A stretch of DNA of 64,000 nucleotides from Auricularia sp. M13 (lineage: Eukaryota > Basidiomycota > Agaricomycetes > Auriculariales > Auriculariaceae), in the NCBI GenBank assembly GCA_037042915.1, contig CM073200.1, positions 1,178,001-1,242,000 on the forward strand, in the 5' to 3' direction. The notes beneath the pieces were generated by a model that worked only from the letters and a program-made list of their open reading frames with translations, had not been told where the DNA came from and searched no databases. A program made the translations under genes and the position numbers. Shown in pieces: positions 1 to 11,155 of this stretch. Numbering within the stretch: the stretch's first letter is position 1; each line of letters opens with the position of its first letter.

Positions 1-206
1 CGTGCGATGACCCTGGCGGCGTTCTTGCCGTCAGATTCGAGCGCGATCAGCGACGGTTCGGTCGGGACGGGGTCATGGAGGAAGTCATCAATGCCCAGCC
101 GGAGGGCCTCGATTTCGAGCTTGGTGCGCCAGAGAGTGTAGGTCTCCATCCCATTCAGAATGGGGACGTGAGAGTTGGGGACGCTCGAGTCAGTGGTGGA
201 CGCCAT
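1..206 (-). CDS. Copia-type retrotransposon gag, N-terminal fragment cut by the window edge
   Basis: Reading the minus strand from the ATG at 206-204 gives an open frame of 68 codons that runs off the left edge. It opens MASTTDSSVPN, then ILNGMETYTLWRTKLEIEAL and DFLHDPVPTEPSLI. The pattern 'L-N/D-G-x-x-Y-x-x-W-x-x-K/R-x-E-x-x-L' near the N-terminus is the usual start of Ty1/Copia Gag polyproteins (capsid precursor, cytoplasmic particle assembly). A primer-binding site about 95 bp upstream on the same strand supports this. The rest of Gag-Pol lies outside the window. Seen: frame, motif, primer site. Inferred: family. No stop or frameshift is present in the visible part. Confidence 0.65.
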   Translation of the reverse strand, partial: MASTTDSSVPNSHVPILNGMETYTLWRTKLEIEALRLGIDDFLHDPVPTEPSLIALESDGKNAARVIA

Positions 207-300
207 GGCAGTCAGAGGCAACGACGTCTGGGACAAAGGAGAGCGGAGTTCGAAATCGCGTTGTATGCAATAGCAAACGGGGTGTCAGTGCCGACTGACG

Positions 301-312
301 GGGCTCATAACC
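301..312 (-). promoter_or_regulatory. Half-tRNA initiator-Met primer-binding site of the Copia element
   Basis: The minus strand reads GGTTATGAGCCC, the complement of GGGCUCAUAACC, which is the anticodon stem-loop of eukaryotic initiator tRNA-Met. Drosophila copia primes from the 5' half of this tRNA and has the analogous site. It lies between the LTR side (higher coordinates) and gag, where a PBS belongs. The LTR should end just above 312; the bases there read ..TTTCTCA on the minus strand. Confidence 0.6.
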
Positions 313-1215
313 TGAGAAAGGTCACGAATGCGACTGATGGAGCGCGTGCAGCGCGGAATACTCAGTCGCAGTGGGCAAAAGACAGATGCGAACTGTATAT
401 ACCTGATGGAGCGCTTGCAGCGCGGAATACTAGATACAATGAGCATATGAAAAGGAAAAGGGAAAGGAAAACTCGAGTCTCACCTCAGTCGCAGTGGGCA
501 AAAGACAGATGCGAACTGAGGTGAGGTACAGGCTGTGCGGGGGCATATGTAGTCTGAGAGCGGACAATAGAAAAGAGAGATGAGACTGAGAGTGGCACGA
601 AGTGCCACTCGATGGTCAAGTCGTGACAGGCCTCGAGGAAACGTTGTGGAAGTTGCAGTGGGCGCTTGAGTCGACCGGGCATCAAATTGCGGTTTGCGGT
701 TTGTCCACGGTCATCCCGGATACCACAGGCAACCTGCGGCATGCACACGGAGTCTGGGACCCCATGTGGCCAATTAAATATATTTTTCGGAGCAAAAAGG
801 CTGTCATATACCAGAAAAATTGATGAGCTGCGCATTTCCGGAAGAAACCCGGAGGTATATCCGCGGAAATAGGATGGATGGGTCAGGCCTCGGTGGCTTG
901 CAGAGGTTACCAACCCGGTGCCGTTCAATTTGCTTCCGGTGTCCCCTTGCCGCGCGTGTATTCCATGGCCATCGATGTGCGTCGTTGAGCTGTGAGAGAG
1001 AGAGACGTGTCAAACGGAAAGCGCAGGTTATAGCTGGTTTATATATCCGCTGCACGCTGTCTTGAATTATCCAGCTTTCCGAGCTCACACAGCGATTTGC
1101 GCAGCCCGGTGACAACGGGATTCTCCTCGCTGGATGGCGTGATCCCTTGCCGATGATAAGCGGAGAGCGAAAAATGCAGACAGTGGAATTGCTATGGCCT
1201 AAGCAGTTAGTTACA
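313..1215 (-). repeat. Presumed LTR region of the Copia element; outer border not found
   Basis: This stretch lies directly beyond the primer site and should hold the 5' LTR. It contains internal direct repeats. A 33-bp block (minus strand GTTCGCATCTGTC..) occurs at about 363-395 and 487-519, and a 25-bp block containing GCGCTCCATCA occurs at about 337-361 and 399-425. An 8-bp inverted repeat (AGTGGCAC/GTGCCACT) sits at 591-609. I could not see the second LTR or a 5' TG, so the outer border is unknown. The part from about 620 to 1215 shows no gene I can support. Confidence 0.35.
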
Positions 1216-4200
1216 TCACGTCGAGACAGTGTCAGCAAAGGGATGATTCGGCATTGATCTTGGGAGGGTGGGAAGAATGCCAAAGTAGTCGTAGAAGGTC
1301 TGTGCATAGAATTTCCAGACATCGCGTTCCACCTGCAGAAGTTGGTCCGTCGTCAGTCCTTCATGCGTCGTAAAGCGCCTGAAGTTAGCAACTTCGCGGC
1401 ACCTCGGCCAAGCTCGAACGAGCTTCCAAAAATGATATATGGAAGTGAGGCGTTTTGCGGGATCGGGATCAGTCTGCACGGGTGTGGACATCCCGGAAGG
1501 CACAAAGCCGTCATCTCCGCCCCAGCATTGTTGCAGGATAGAATCGCGCTCGGTCTGAATCTCAGGAGTCCAGATTCTCATGGACCTGAGCACGGTGGTG
1601 TCCGTCCGACGAAGCTGGAACCGAAATCCTGCTTCCTCCAACTCCCAGATGAGAAAAGCGCGAATCTCCCGGCGATTCAGGTCAGACGGCGTCAGAGGAT
1701 GCTGGCGGATGACGAATTCCTTCAGGGAATGGCCATTCGGCAGCTCGCGGTTATACCCATAGACGGGATCAGGCGGGGGAGTTCGGGGATGTGACTTCAT
1801 CGAGGGACGCACACCCTGACCGGTCTCAGCCTCCAAGTCGCTCACGGACGGCATCGCGTGCAGTCCTGAACCTCCACGGTCAGATTCCCAATCCTAAGAT
1901 CACGCAAATGTCAGATGATTAGCAGGTTCTCAGCATTCCCGTCACGCACCTTCGCGCGACTGTACAGAACGAGTCTCCCTTCAGAATTCTGCAGAAATCA
2001 TGGGCAACGTGTACTTGTGCGATATACGGGCCCAACTTACCGTCACGAGCGGCGTCAGCGCTTTCCACATGGCCCGAGACGCAGGGCTGAGACCGCATTC
2101 GTCGTCACGTGACTGATGCCACGTGATGACGTCGGTCAGCAGGACCTCCTTGTCGTGTCGATCTTGAATACCGTTGGGGACGCGAGAGAGATGATTGAAG
2201 AGCAAGACTCTCTTCTTATCGTAGTCCCAGTATTCATCCCAGCGAGTAGTCGACGAGGAGATATTCGGGAAGTCCACGGCATCCATGAGTACCATGCGGC
2301 CCGTCGCCACCTCGAAGAAAATATCCAGATTCGGAAACAGGTTCAGCCATCCTTCTGGTTCAACCTCAGCGCGAGATGAGGTCGCAGGAAGGTCGTCGCC
2401 GGGGCATGGGTTTCGAATGTATTTGCCTGCGCTGGATTCCCCCGCGTGAGTATGCTGCTGGGCGAGCGCTACATGTAGCTGCTCGGAGAGACTGTTGACC
2501 CTCTTATCGAGGGCTTCGCGTTCTCCTCGGGTCAGAGGCGCCGGCGTATGAGAGCCCTCGCCACCCGCGGCGGTGCTACCGTCGTCCCCTGGCTCGTGCT
2601 CCTCGATCCAGTGCGCGAGCTCCCGATCGATGTGGTACTTATCGTCAAGGATTTTGCGCCAGACTGAGGCTGAGAGGCCGCACGAATAATCGGCCATTAT
2701 CTTTCGCAGCCAGAAGTCATGCAGTGCGACCCAAGCCATCATGACGAACATGAACCTCTTCTCATGCTTCAATATGAGATGCAGTGGGGGTAATGCGAAT
2801 TCCAGTGGGCGCGTAAATACGCCCTATGGAACTGCGTGCGCGGTATCGTCGGCGCAAAGTCGCCACTCTCGCGTCACCGAGCGATCCACCGAGTTCGCAA
2901 CGTCCGTCATCCAGCGCGGGAGCGGGAGGACCCACTCCGGCAAGGAGAAATGCTCCATCGCCTGATGAGCAGGATCCGTGGACCATGTTCTGGGTCGCCA
3001 TTGCGTGGGCGCGTCGGGGTGTTTCCGCGGCTCGTGATCTACGAAAAACTCAGTCCCGTCACCTGTTCAATGAATGGCAAAGCACGCACCTGAGATCCGG
3101 GCTTGTTCGTTAAGAATATACCGAGGTGGGACATTGTTAAGCGCCACGTCGCCCCGCAATGACGCTCGCGCCGATCTTGGCGATTGAGAGCGGCGAGATG
3201 ATGACAACGACGGCGGCGGAGAAAGAGAACGGCGAGATGGGTGCGGCGTTGGGTCTTGCTCCACATACGCGGAATATCTCGGCTGGCGCCCTCGTGCAGG
3301 AGAGTAGACACGACTGTGACCAGATCGAGCTTCAGGTTCGGCGCGCTCGTCGCGCTTGTCCGTCTCGCGCATCTCAGTCATCGGTGGAGAAACCTCACGA
3401 CGATCCCGATGATGGCGACCGTACGCGTCCCAGTGGTAATGCTCTAAGGAGTCGAGCGGCTGCGTTTCTACTGCTGTTCGCCATAGAGTCGGTTGCTTCA
3501 CATTAGTGCGGCTGATGTTCTTGGGAAGCCCGCGAAGAACACGATACGCGGGAATTCCGAGTCTATGCAACATGTCTGCCATTGTTGCATCTGATGTGAA
3601 AACGCCGACAAGGTTGAACATGCGATCAGACACGAACAGAGGATCGTGTACATGATGCTGCACGTCGAAGCGGAAAAGTCGAAATGCGCAAAGCTCAGCA
3701 ATGCCTCTCTGTACTCACGTGACCAAGAGGGCCGATTCCTTGAATGTCGCGGCCAGCGTATGGAGGTCCGACAAGAGCCTTATGCACTCCGTGATGGTAG
3801 CTGTCGGCAACAGGTGCCGCGTTCGCGCGGCCGAGAGGAGCGGGAGCACACGCAGATGGATGTCGTAGAAGGCCTCGCTGAGTCTTGAGTGAAGCTCTCT
3901 TGAGATCCTTCCGTATGCAGCGCCGTCCGACAGCACTTTCCAGTCGTGAGACTGGAAGACGTAGCCCACAATATTCTTCTGATGCAACTCGCGATGGAGC
4001 TCGTGTTTCTCGATCCAGGCCATATGTGGAGCTGTGCTAACCCACATCTGCGGGGGGTCACGAGAAAACCGTGCGCACGTGCGCGAGGTCCGTGCGCAGC
4101 AGTAATCCTGCCCTAGAAGACTGTTCAGACATCCTAGAATGATTGTTGAAGGTCATTCCAGTAGCTTACACCTACCCGCACATGTCTGTGTGCACAAACC

Positions 4201-5986
4201 TATCAAACCTTAAAAACTGGCCAAGATATTGTCAAATTACTGGTTTCAAGTTCCGCGTGCATGTTGCGCACGTTGCGCACGGATGCGCACGGACTGCGCA
4301 CAGATTTTTCACACTGCGCACGAAAGTTGAAATCATGCGCACGGATTGTAAATCTGTGCGCACGGATGAAGGAGGACTGCGCACGGATTGTGATTTTGTG
4401 CTCACGACATTTTGGACCCTGCGCACAGATGTTAGAATCATGCGCACGGACATGGTAGACATGCGCACGGACATGCTTACACTGCGCACGGATTTTGTGT
4501 GTTGCGCACGGATTCTGTATAAAGCACAACTGCATTATTTTTTTCACTTTGGCACATTTAGGCGACTTGATTGAACTCATTGAAGTTCATTAACAAACAC
4601 CAACAATTTCCATAAGTCTTGTTGCAATTGACTGCTCAAGTACAGTTTGTTAATGCACTACAGAATGTAGTAAACACAGGTAGAGTGCCACAAAATGGAT
4701 GTCTATGACTGAATTTGAACTGAGGGTGTTTTGAATCCATTAAGAACATGTACATGTTAACCACTAGTCCAAACTACAGAAAATACATCCTAGCAACTTG
4801 AGTATAATATGGTGTGGGCGTGCAAGTCCCTCTGTGAGATGGCATGGTGAGGATGAGGTTGGAACCCATCTAATCAACAAGAAGATCTGAAGGGACGGGA
4901 TGGTGGTGTGATGCAGGAAAGTGAGCACCTCTGTACCACAGAGGTGGTGGAGCAGACACAGCAAACTTTGGCTTGTTCCAGGTCCACTCCACGGCCCAAA
5001 ACACGTGTCTCGTCTCTCCTTGACTCAGACAATTCATTTGAGATTTTTTGACCAAACTGGGATCATGGCTTAGAATCTATTAGTAGATGAGTGAATCATG
5101 GTGACTCAGGCTGCAAAGGATATTACTCCTGAATTCATGAACCAAAATAACATAAGTTCTGACCTTAGCAAGCTTAATCTAACCTAACATAACATGACTA
5201 TATGAGGGTAACATCTTTTGAGTTATGAGTACCTACTTAGAGCCTCTTCAGGAAATCAGCTTAGAACACAAACCAACATGCTGGCTGAATATTTCTGATC
5301 CTGTACTAACATGGAAGTGAAATTTCGAACAAATCATGTAGCACAGTAGTTTATCTAAAATAGTTGACACTAGAGATGTGCACCTCTATTAATGCACACA
5401 GTGCCATAAATACATCTATGATATACATCTTCAAAAGATTTTTGATATTTTTCACACTGCGCACGGATTTTGTACTTTGCGCACGGATTGTGAAAACTGC
5501 GCACGGATATCAGGAGCCTGCGCACGGATTGTGAAAATTGCGCACGAGAGCACATTTCATGCGCACGGATGACCAGGACCCTGCGCACGGATTTTGAAAA
5601 GTGCGCACGGACATTTGGACCCTGCGCACGAAAGTTAAACTCATGGGCACGAAAGTTCTAACCCTGCGCACGGAAGTTCTGCGCACGGATATTCTTGCGC
5701 ACGGATGCGCACGGACCCTGCGCACGGTTTTCTAGGGGTCCATCTGCGGGTACAGCATAGGTTCATGAGGCCCAAGGCAGTAATCGATTCGCGGACGCGG
5801 GAATTCGGGCGGCGGGAGCTGGGGTATGGCAGCATTCGCGCACAGAGAGGCTACGTATTGACCATCTCCAATACCGTATGATACCGTCCTAATATCGCTG
5901 GGCCAAGATTCCAAGGGAGTGCGAGGGCGGGACCCTGGGATAAGCTCTGGGGGGCCGTCGAGATCGCGTCGTCGCGAGTGGTACAT
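1216..5986 (-). pseudogene. Unrecognised multi-exon gene, split by a transposon and carrying an in-frame stop
   Basis: I do not recognise the family. The reading frame starts at the ATG at 5986 (MYHSRRRDLDGPPELIPG..) and stays open to 5741. It resumes in frame at 4044 (WVSTAPHMAWIEKHEL..) once the insertion at 4055-5740 is skipped. Donor GTGAGT at 3718 and an acceptor at 3658 join it to HHVHDPLFVSDRMFNLVG.., an Arg/Ser/Pro-rich middle. The 3' part includes FALPPLHLILKHEKRF.. and WLNLFPNLDIFFEVATG... A clean phase-0 intron (1894-2040, GTAAGT..TTAG) leads to the last exon, ending with TGA at 1216-1218. Two breaks are visible. A TGA at about 3069 could be removed only by a 27-nt intron. A TAG after ..DDTAHAVP (about 2825) has no intron to remove it. 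Structured N- and C-terminal thirds flank a low-complexity SR-like middle. It is probably a decayed member of a repeated basidiomycete family. Confidence 0.5.
4055..5740. mobile_element. MULE-like non-autonomous TIR element with motif-rich ends
   Basis: The element is flanked by the 10-bp direct repeat CATCTGCGGG (4045-4054 and 5741-5750). Its ends carry inverted copies of AGAAAACCGTGCGCA (4063-4077 and 5719-5733), with a few less matched bases outside. Both ends are packed with the decamer TGCGCACGGA and variants at irregular 15-30 bp spacing (about 4065-4515 and 5455-5730). The middle (4560-5440) is AT-rich with no supportable ORF. A 9-10 bp duplication fits Mutator-like elements. No transposase is present, so class assignment is inference. 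The insertion interrupts the gene at 1216-5986. Confidence 0.7.
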
Positions 5987-6040
5987 GGCGTCTTAGAAGT
6001 CCAGATCCAAAGACCAGGCGAGAAAAAAAGGAGAACTGGA

Positions 6041-6342
6041 CAAGGGCTCGAATGAGCCCTTGCTTATTGGTGACAGTGATGAGCACGATGGATTCAAGCG
6101 CGGGTTCAGCGCGTGGCGCATGCGAGCGACCAGGAGTTCGCTTGTGCACCCTCGAATGAGGGCACACAAATTATGATTCCAAGGTAAAGGCCTCGAATGA
6201 GGGCTTCACCGTTGTTGGGTGTTGTTTGGTGCCGCGCCAGAGAGAGGAAAAAGACGAGCTATCGGAGTTGTCGGACTTTGAATCATCTTCACCTCGCGGG
6301 CACAAGTCAGCACCTACCGACGCGGGCCTCATTCGGGGCCTG
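6041..6342. repeat. Cluster of four short hairpins around CTCGAATGAG
   Basis: Four near-palindromes share a GAAT (or ATTC) centre but have different arms: 6041-6062 (AAGGGCTC-GAAT-GAGCCCTT), 6142-6169 (..CACCCTC-GAAT-GAGGGCAC..), 6187-6206 (AAGGCCTC-GAAT-GAGGGCTT) and 6323-6342 (GGCCTC-ATTC-GGGGCC). They lie just upstream of the start of the split minus-strand gene. Function unknown. Confidence 0.5.
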
Positions 6343-7701
6343 CATTAGCGCCTGGCTGCTTCCATTCGGAGGTGGCCAATCGTCTTTGACCGCGCGCTGC
6401 CCAAGCACGCGACAGGTCGTGCCAGCCCGCGGAACCCGCGCGACCGCGATGATTGGGCAATATCAGCACCACGCACTCAGCACATTCGAGCTAGATGCGC
6501 TTGTCGCCCGCTTGAAGGCGCCGATGAAGTTAGGCTCTTCGTCACAGCGCATAGGGCTTCAATAACTCCAGCTTTGCAGCTTCAGCGCGCCGTCGCCGCT
6601 GTTCGCTGGATTTAGGATCGCCCATCCAGCTCTGAAGCTTGACGTATCAAGGTGCGTCGCTTCCAGTGCTATGTTTATAATGATATCGCTCACCACTTCT
6701 CATCAGTTGCCCAGGTTATTGTCGAGGGCGGCTTGGGAGGCGCTTCGTTTGGCGTCCAACGCGCCGTGTCTGGTACGCTTGCACTGTCTGGCCAACATCC
6801 TCCCTCGCTGACCTATTTCCACTGAAGGTTCCCTGTTCTGCTGTCTGGTTTTGTCTTAATCTGTTTCACCTGTAACCAGTGTAGTGTCCATCGTGCCGCC
6901 TGTAACATATCACAATCTATTCGTCTCTCGATTTCCTTTCTGCAGACTATGAGCATGCAGTGGCAACATTCGCATTTTTTTCTTGTCAATCTATGATCAA
7001 ACGTCTGGTCCCCGGTGCCGACCAGTATGCTAGATGTTCGCTGAAGACACCACTGACGCTCTCGACCTTTCCAGCGCCCGTTTTCGAACACCCAAGCAGC
7101 CACGTCCTCTCTCTGAATTTCCTTCACGTAGCTAGCCGTCCCATGATGCGCGGGAGCCACAGACCGAACAGGAAGGAACGTCTCAATCTGACCGACGTTT
7201 GCTGATTGTTACAGGAACAGAACTCATGCGCGAGGCAACTTGTGTTTTGGGCGAAGAACTTCCACGTGAGAAGCTGGAGTCGGGCTTCCTCAAGAGTTCT
7301 TGAACTCGGTAAGCGTCTCAGTCTACATCTCACAAGCGACAACTCACTCCGCATAGAAAACGGCCCTGAACTCGTGTGTTTCGGCGGAATGAGCGGAATG
7401 AGCACAGGGTGCGACCCCATTTGCGCAGAAACTCCTACAATGAATACATCGCCGTCTTTGGGGCGTTGCCAAATACAAGTCGCAGTAGACCACGGCCGCT
7501 CATCGGAAATACTGGGAGCGTCGGTGGCGACGTAGATACCTCTCGCTACGGCATCGCGTAATCATCATTGTCGTGTCCGCGGTCGGCGCATGCTCTATGC
7601 CACTATTCGTACTTTGATGCGCGCTCGTCGTCGGCGCGTTCATTTGTGCCCGGTGACGGGTCCTGCTCGGCCCTGAAGTTCTCCTCCCACAGCTCTGGCG
7701 G
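6343..7701. other. No gene I can support
   Basis: Several frames are open for 60-120 codons on both strands (for example plus 6197-6565 and minus 7124-7420). None shows a family motif, a convincing splice pattern or a preferred frame. I leave this stretch as intergenic or decayed sequence. Confidence 0.4.
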
Positions 7702-7944
7702 CTAATATCCCACACCAAATCCACCATCGCCCGCGGAAAACGAGGTGGACAAGGCGTTATGGTGGTAATGGGTGGACGAAAAGGAGGAAAGCGGATGGGG
7801 AATGCGCCGGGACGCCTCCTCGTGCCCGATCGCGTACCGCAGGTTGCTGTCTTCGAGCGCCTGGATCGCCGCCATCTGCCGGTCAAAGTCGGCTTTCACG
7901 CGCGCGCGTTCTTCGGCGAACTCGTCGGGAAGCGCGTGACTCAT
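7702..7944 (-). CDS. Small hypothetical protein, 80 aa
   Basis: The ATG at 7944 opens MSHALPDEFAEERARVKADF and continues DRQMAAIQALEDSNLRYAIG before a Ser/His-rich tail and a stop at 7702. The first 40 residues alternate acidic, basic and alanine residues as in a short helix or coiled coil, which is the only reason to prefer it over chance. I do not recognise it. It may be the first exon of a longer gene, but no clear donor was found. It lies 143 bp downstream of the membrane-protein gene on the same strand. Confidence 0.35.
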   Translation of the reverse strand: MSHALPDEFAEERARVKADFDRQMAAIQALEDSNLRYAIGHEEASRRIPHPLSSFSSTHYHHNALSTSFSAGDGGFGVGY

Positions 7945-8087
7945 ACGCGTTTTCCGCGGAGGTGAACACGAATGAATTCACCTGCTAATCTAAAGGTCAC
8001 ACTATTCTATTGACAGCATTACATAGCCGGGGATAACAAGAAAGCACCAGGACAAAGCGGGGATAACAAGAAAGCTCAAAGTCCATG

Positions 8088-8839
8088 TTACACTCGCCGC
8101 AGCATTGCCAAGACGTAAACCAAAACTATGAGAATCAAGGTCACGTACGCCATATCGACGGGAGAACCGTCGTTCTTGGCCAGAATGTTGAGATAAACGA
8201 GCGTGATGACGATGGCAATCTGGATGAAGACTCTCGCGTGGGTGCGGAGACCGAGGGCGATGATAATGTACGCGTATTCTCGCGCCAAAATCTATCCCAA
8301 GGTGAGAACCTCGAACAAAATCGATAGAAAGATAAAGCTTACGCGTAGTATATCATTGTCTAGGTCAAAAGCGGATTCGGACGCGGCCGGTGCGCCTTCC
8401 TGGTCGGCGGTGTTCGTCGCGCTTGAACCGGTCTGGCCGAGGGCGCTGAGCGTGGCCTCCACGTCGCCTGAATAAAAAAATATCGTAAAAGTCAACGAAA
8501 ACGAATCAGAAGCTGCTCACCAGCGAGGTGATGAGCTCCCTGGCCTGCATGGGTACCTGCAGAGTCAAAGCAGATAGGTGAGCACCTAAAAATGAGGATG
8601 AGCAAGCAGATACTCACCAGCTGATGCCTCAGGATTGCCTGGAGGGTAGGCATGGGAAGGCAGGGAGCCTAGATAAAGAGTGGGGTGAGTACAAGCAGCA
8701 GGACCAGCAGCTCATTGCTGCAGGATGCCCTGCAGGCAGTAGCACCCAGAGCAGCTGTTTACTCACCTATGTGGGCCTCCTGGGAGCTCTGGGAACCCTG
8801 GCAGGCAGGAGTAGAGGCTGGGTGGCCAGTGGCAGACAT
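8088..8839 (-). CDS. Small membrane protein with Ser/Pro/Gly-rich N-terminus, 162 aa, five exons
   Basis: Exons (minus): 8767-8839, 8618-8668, 8521-8556, 8343-8467 and 8088-8291. Introns are 98, 61, 53 and 51 nt with GTGAGT/GTGAGC/GTAAGC donors and AG acceptors. The sum is 489 nt, an exact open frame. The protein starts MSATGHPASTPACQGSQSSQ and passes through an Ala/Gly/Ser-rich linker and SESAFDLDNDILR. It ends with three hydrophobic stretches: YAYIIIALGL, VFIQIAIVITLVYLNIL and MAYVTLILIVLVYVLAML. I expect a membrane-anchored protein with a cytosolic or lumenal disordered head; the family is not recognised. Without splicing, the frame meets a TAG at about 8292, which the 51-nt intron removes. 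Two exons are only 51 and 36 nt. Confidence 0.7.
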
Positions 8840-9634
8840 GGCTGGTGAGAGGGAAGAGCTGGACTGTACAGTCCGGATTCAGACTCAGAAATGGGGCCTT
8901 TTAATGGCTCCCGTGCTACTTTCTGGTACAGCTAACTCTTGCTATGGGTATACAGCGAAGGTTTACCTACGCAGTACGCGCGATCGCGTTTGATCGCGCG
9001 TATTGGTCACATGCTGATGGCCGTGTGTGCGGCCAAAAATCGCCGTCGAATTCGAACGGCCTCCCCGAAAAGGAAGATCTAGAAGCGCTCGAGACCGCGT
9101 CGTCGGCGCGGTCCTGGAAATACCCATGATCAACAAATTTTTATTATCAGCGCGGACGTTGGGTGGCATGAGACAGATAAGCGCCGGCGAGCGCGCACTA
9201 TCCGCGCCGACGCACACCGCCTCGAATCTCGAGACTGTGCTCGTTGACGCGGGTCGAGACCAGGTTACGCTAGCTGCATGTTAGGGCGGATGTCCGCGCA
9301 GTCGGCGGACGTCGAGGCAACCTTTCCAATTAGTTCTATCTGTATGGCAAGGCTGGAACCTCCTCCAAACCTCCTCGACATTGCTTGCAGTGGAAACGGT
9401 GCTCCGATACCACAGATGTAGCACAGATGTTATCTTTGCTTGCGCATGAGACCCCGCACCGACCGGCATTGCTGGTTACACACTGTGTAGTGACTATGTA
9501 CATCCTGCCAGTCTGTGTATTGGCGGCACTTTTGTGTATTGGCGCCGCTCAGATGCTTGCGCTCACGTCGAGTTGCCTTTCCCATGGTGGCCGTCCGCAG
9601 CCTGGTACCTTCTTCAACTCACTGACATCGCTGG
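8840..9634. other. No gene I can support
   Basis: This is the upstream region of the membrane-protein gene followed by sequence with only short open frames. No TATA box, repeat or family motif stands out. Confidence 0.4.
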
Positions 9635-9925
9635 GTGCGCAACTGCCATATTTCTCGCTCAGGAAATTGCAGCCCGTCCCACACCAGTTCCTCAACTCAG
9701 ACTGCCATGATTCTCGCTCAGGAATTTTCCGCCCATCCCGCACCGGTTCCTTTACTGCCACACAAGTTACAAAACATATGTCTTTTGCTCGAAGACACGC
9801 AGCGCGAACTCGAGCATGTTGCGTGGCTGGGTGATGGTGCGGTACCTCCTCGAAGCTGCGCTCAGGCTCTCCAGCTCCGCGTTAAACTCGTGTACCTCCC
9901 GCTCTTCCTGCAGCTCTACCTGTAG
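9635..9925 (+). CDS. Coding-like exon with an in-frame 57-bp tandem duplication
   Basis: One plus frame reads two imperfect copies of a 19-residue unit, AIFLAQEIAARPTPVPQL and MILAQEFSAHPAPVPLL. It then reads LPHKLQNICLLLEDTQRELE, which looks like an amphipathic helix. The duplication has a period of about 57 bp (about 9646 and 9703), so it preserves frame. The exon ends are not defined and no start codon can be assigned. Family not recognised; probably a fragment. Confidence 0.3.
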   Translation: MRNCHISRSGNCSPSHTSSSTQTAMILAQEFSAHPAPVPLLPHKLQNICLLLEDTQRELEHVAWLGDGAVPPRSCAQALQLRVKLVYLPLFLQLYL

Positions 9926-11155
9926 CGATGGTACACTCTCAAGCTGATTCCTGCTACTGCAGTGGCAGGTTGGGCGGCAGGTTGGGCAGCAAGGCGGGCT
10001 TCGTGTCGCAGTTCACTCTTCCGCGGTACGAGGCCCTATTATCCTGATGCTGAGCTAAACCGCGAAAGTTTCCGCTGTGAAGCCTGACTCGGAGAAACCG
10101 GGTGCGGAGCACGTCATCAACTGCAAGAACTTTGCACGGTTGGGGGCAGGTCGTGCGCGGCCCCGTACTGCATCCAGATCCCATATTGCCGGTTGGTCAC
10201 CGTCGCCGTCAATAGCAGACTGACGTCGAGGGCATTCGACGTAGCCGGAGAGAAGACGCTCGTAAATGCAGGCGCTAAGGTGGGACCGTCAGCGCCAGAG
10301 TCGGATTGGTCGACGACGTAAGTGCAGGTTGAATGTTACGGGTGAGCTGACTAGTTTCCTGCTGGTACGAAGATGTGAACAGGTTCATAGTGGCGACGCA
10401 GAGTCTGAGCGGCTCGTCAAAGCGCTTGAGTATCATGAGTCCCAGTCTCCAGAGCGGAACGTCATTTGCAATAGTCTTCGTTGGAAGCTCCATCAGACAG
10501 TCCGACTATAGTCGTGTAGTAGCGCGAGGTGTCAAAATTGAGGGCGCGGAGAATGTTGCACAGGCCTTGGAAACCAGATTGGTGGCTGGCGAGTGTGAAA
10601 GTCCGACTGTTCAGACTCCACCTCCTCCTCTCCTTAATCCCGAATTCCACCATCGTGGCATCATCTTGGACTACTTAATGTCGCGCTGTTTCCTGGTTCT
10701 CTGCTTGAGCTCTCGTAGTGCATCCCAATACCCAGTTGCAATGTGCCTCAGATGTGTTGCCGTGCTCGTCACCGACGATAGCCGACGATCAAGTAGTGGC
10801 GCAACGAGTCGCGACTCCTCGCAAGCACGCAGAACTCTGCACGTCGACCTCTATTTTATGCACCCATGTGCCTTCCCCCTGCTTGCTGCGCATGCTTTAT
10901 ACTCCAATTTTGTTGCCGGCCGCACCAAGCGACGACCGCCGCCTTGAACGATCCGGATGCGTACTCGTAGCGCAACTTTCGGTGGAGCCCGTCGTGCTAC
11001 ATATGTGCGTCCGGATTCCCTGCTCATCTTGCATGTGCTGCCAGTGGATCCCCCACCGCCGGGCGCAGGCAGCGGATTGAATCATTGGTTTTCCATGGTA
11101 GCATGGTCGTCTGGATGGGTCGGCGCGGTCATCTACTGTGTCTCAAGCCAACGCA
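9926..11155 (-). pseudogene. Scattered coding-like minus-strand fragments, no complete gene
   Basis: Minus frames at 10653-10462 (..GFQGLCNILRALNFDTSRYY..) and 10493-10275 (..NDVPLWRLGLMILKRFDEPL..) look coding but lie in different frames with no good splice pair between them. A third piece near 10250-10130 reads ALDVSLLLTATVTNRQYGIW. I take them as remains of one decayed gene. The rest of the stretch shows nothing clear. Confidence 0.25.

Noticed and set aside
75-524. 149-codon plus-strand ORF at the left edge
   Set aside because: It is antisense to the Copia gag and primer site and spans internal repeats of the LTR region.
4260-5740. CRISPR-like array in the TGCGCACGGA region
   Set aside because: The spacing and unit are irregular, units are under 12 bp, and the setting is a eukaryotic genome with a clear TIR element.
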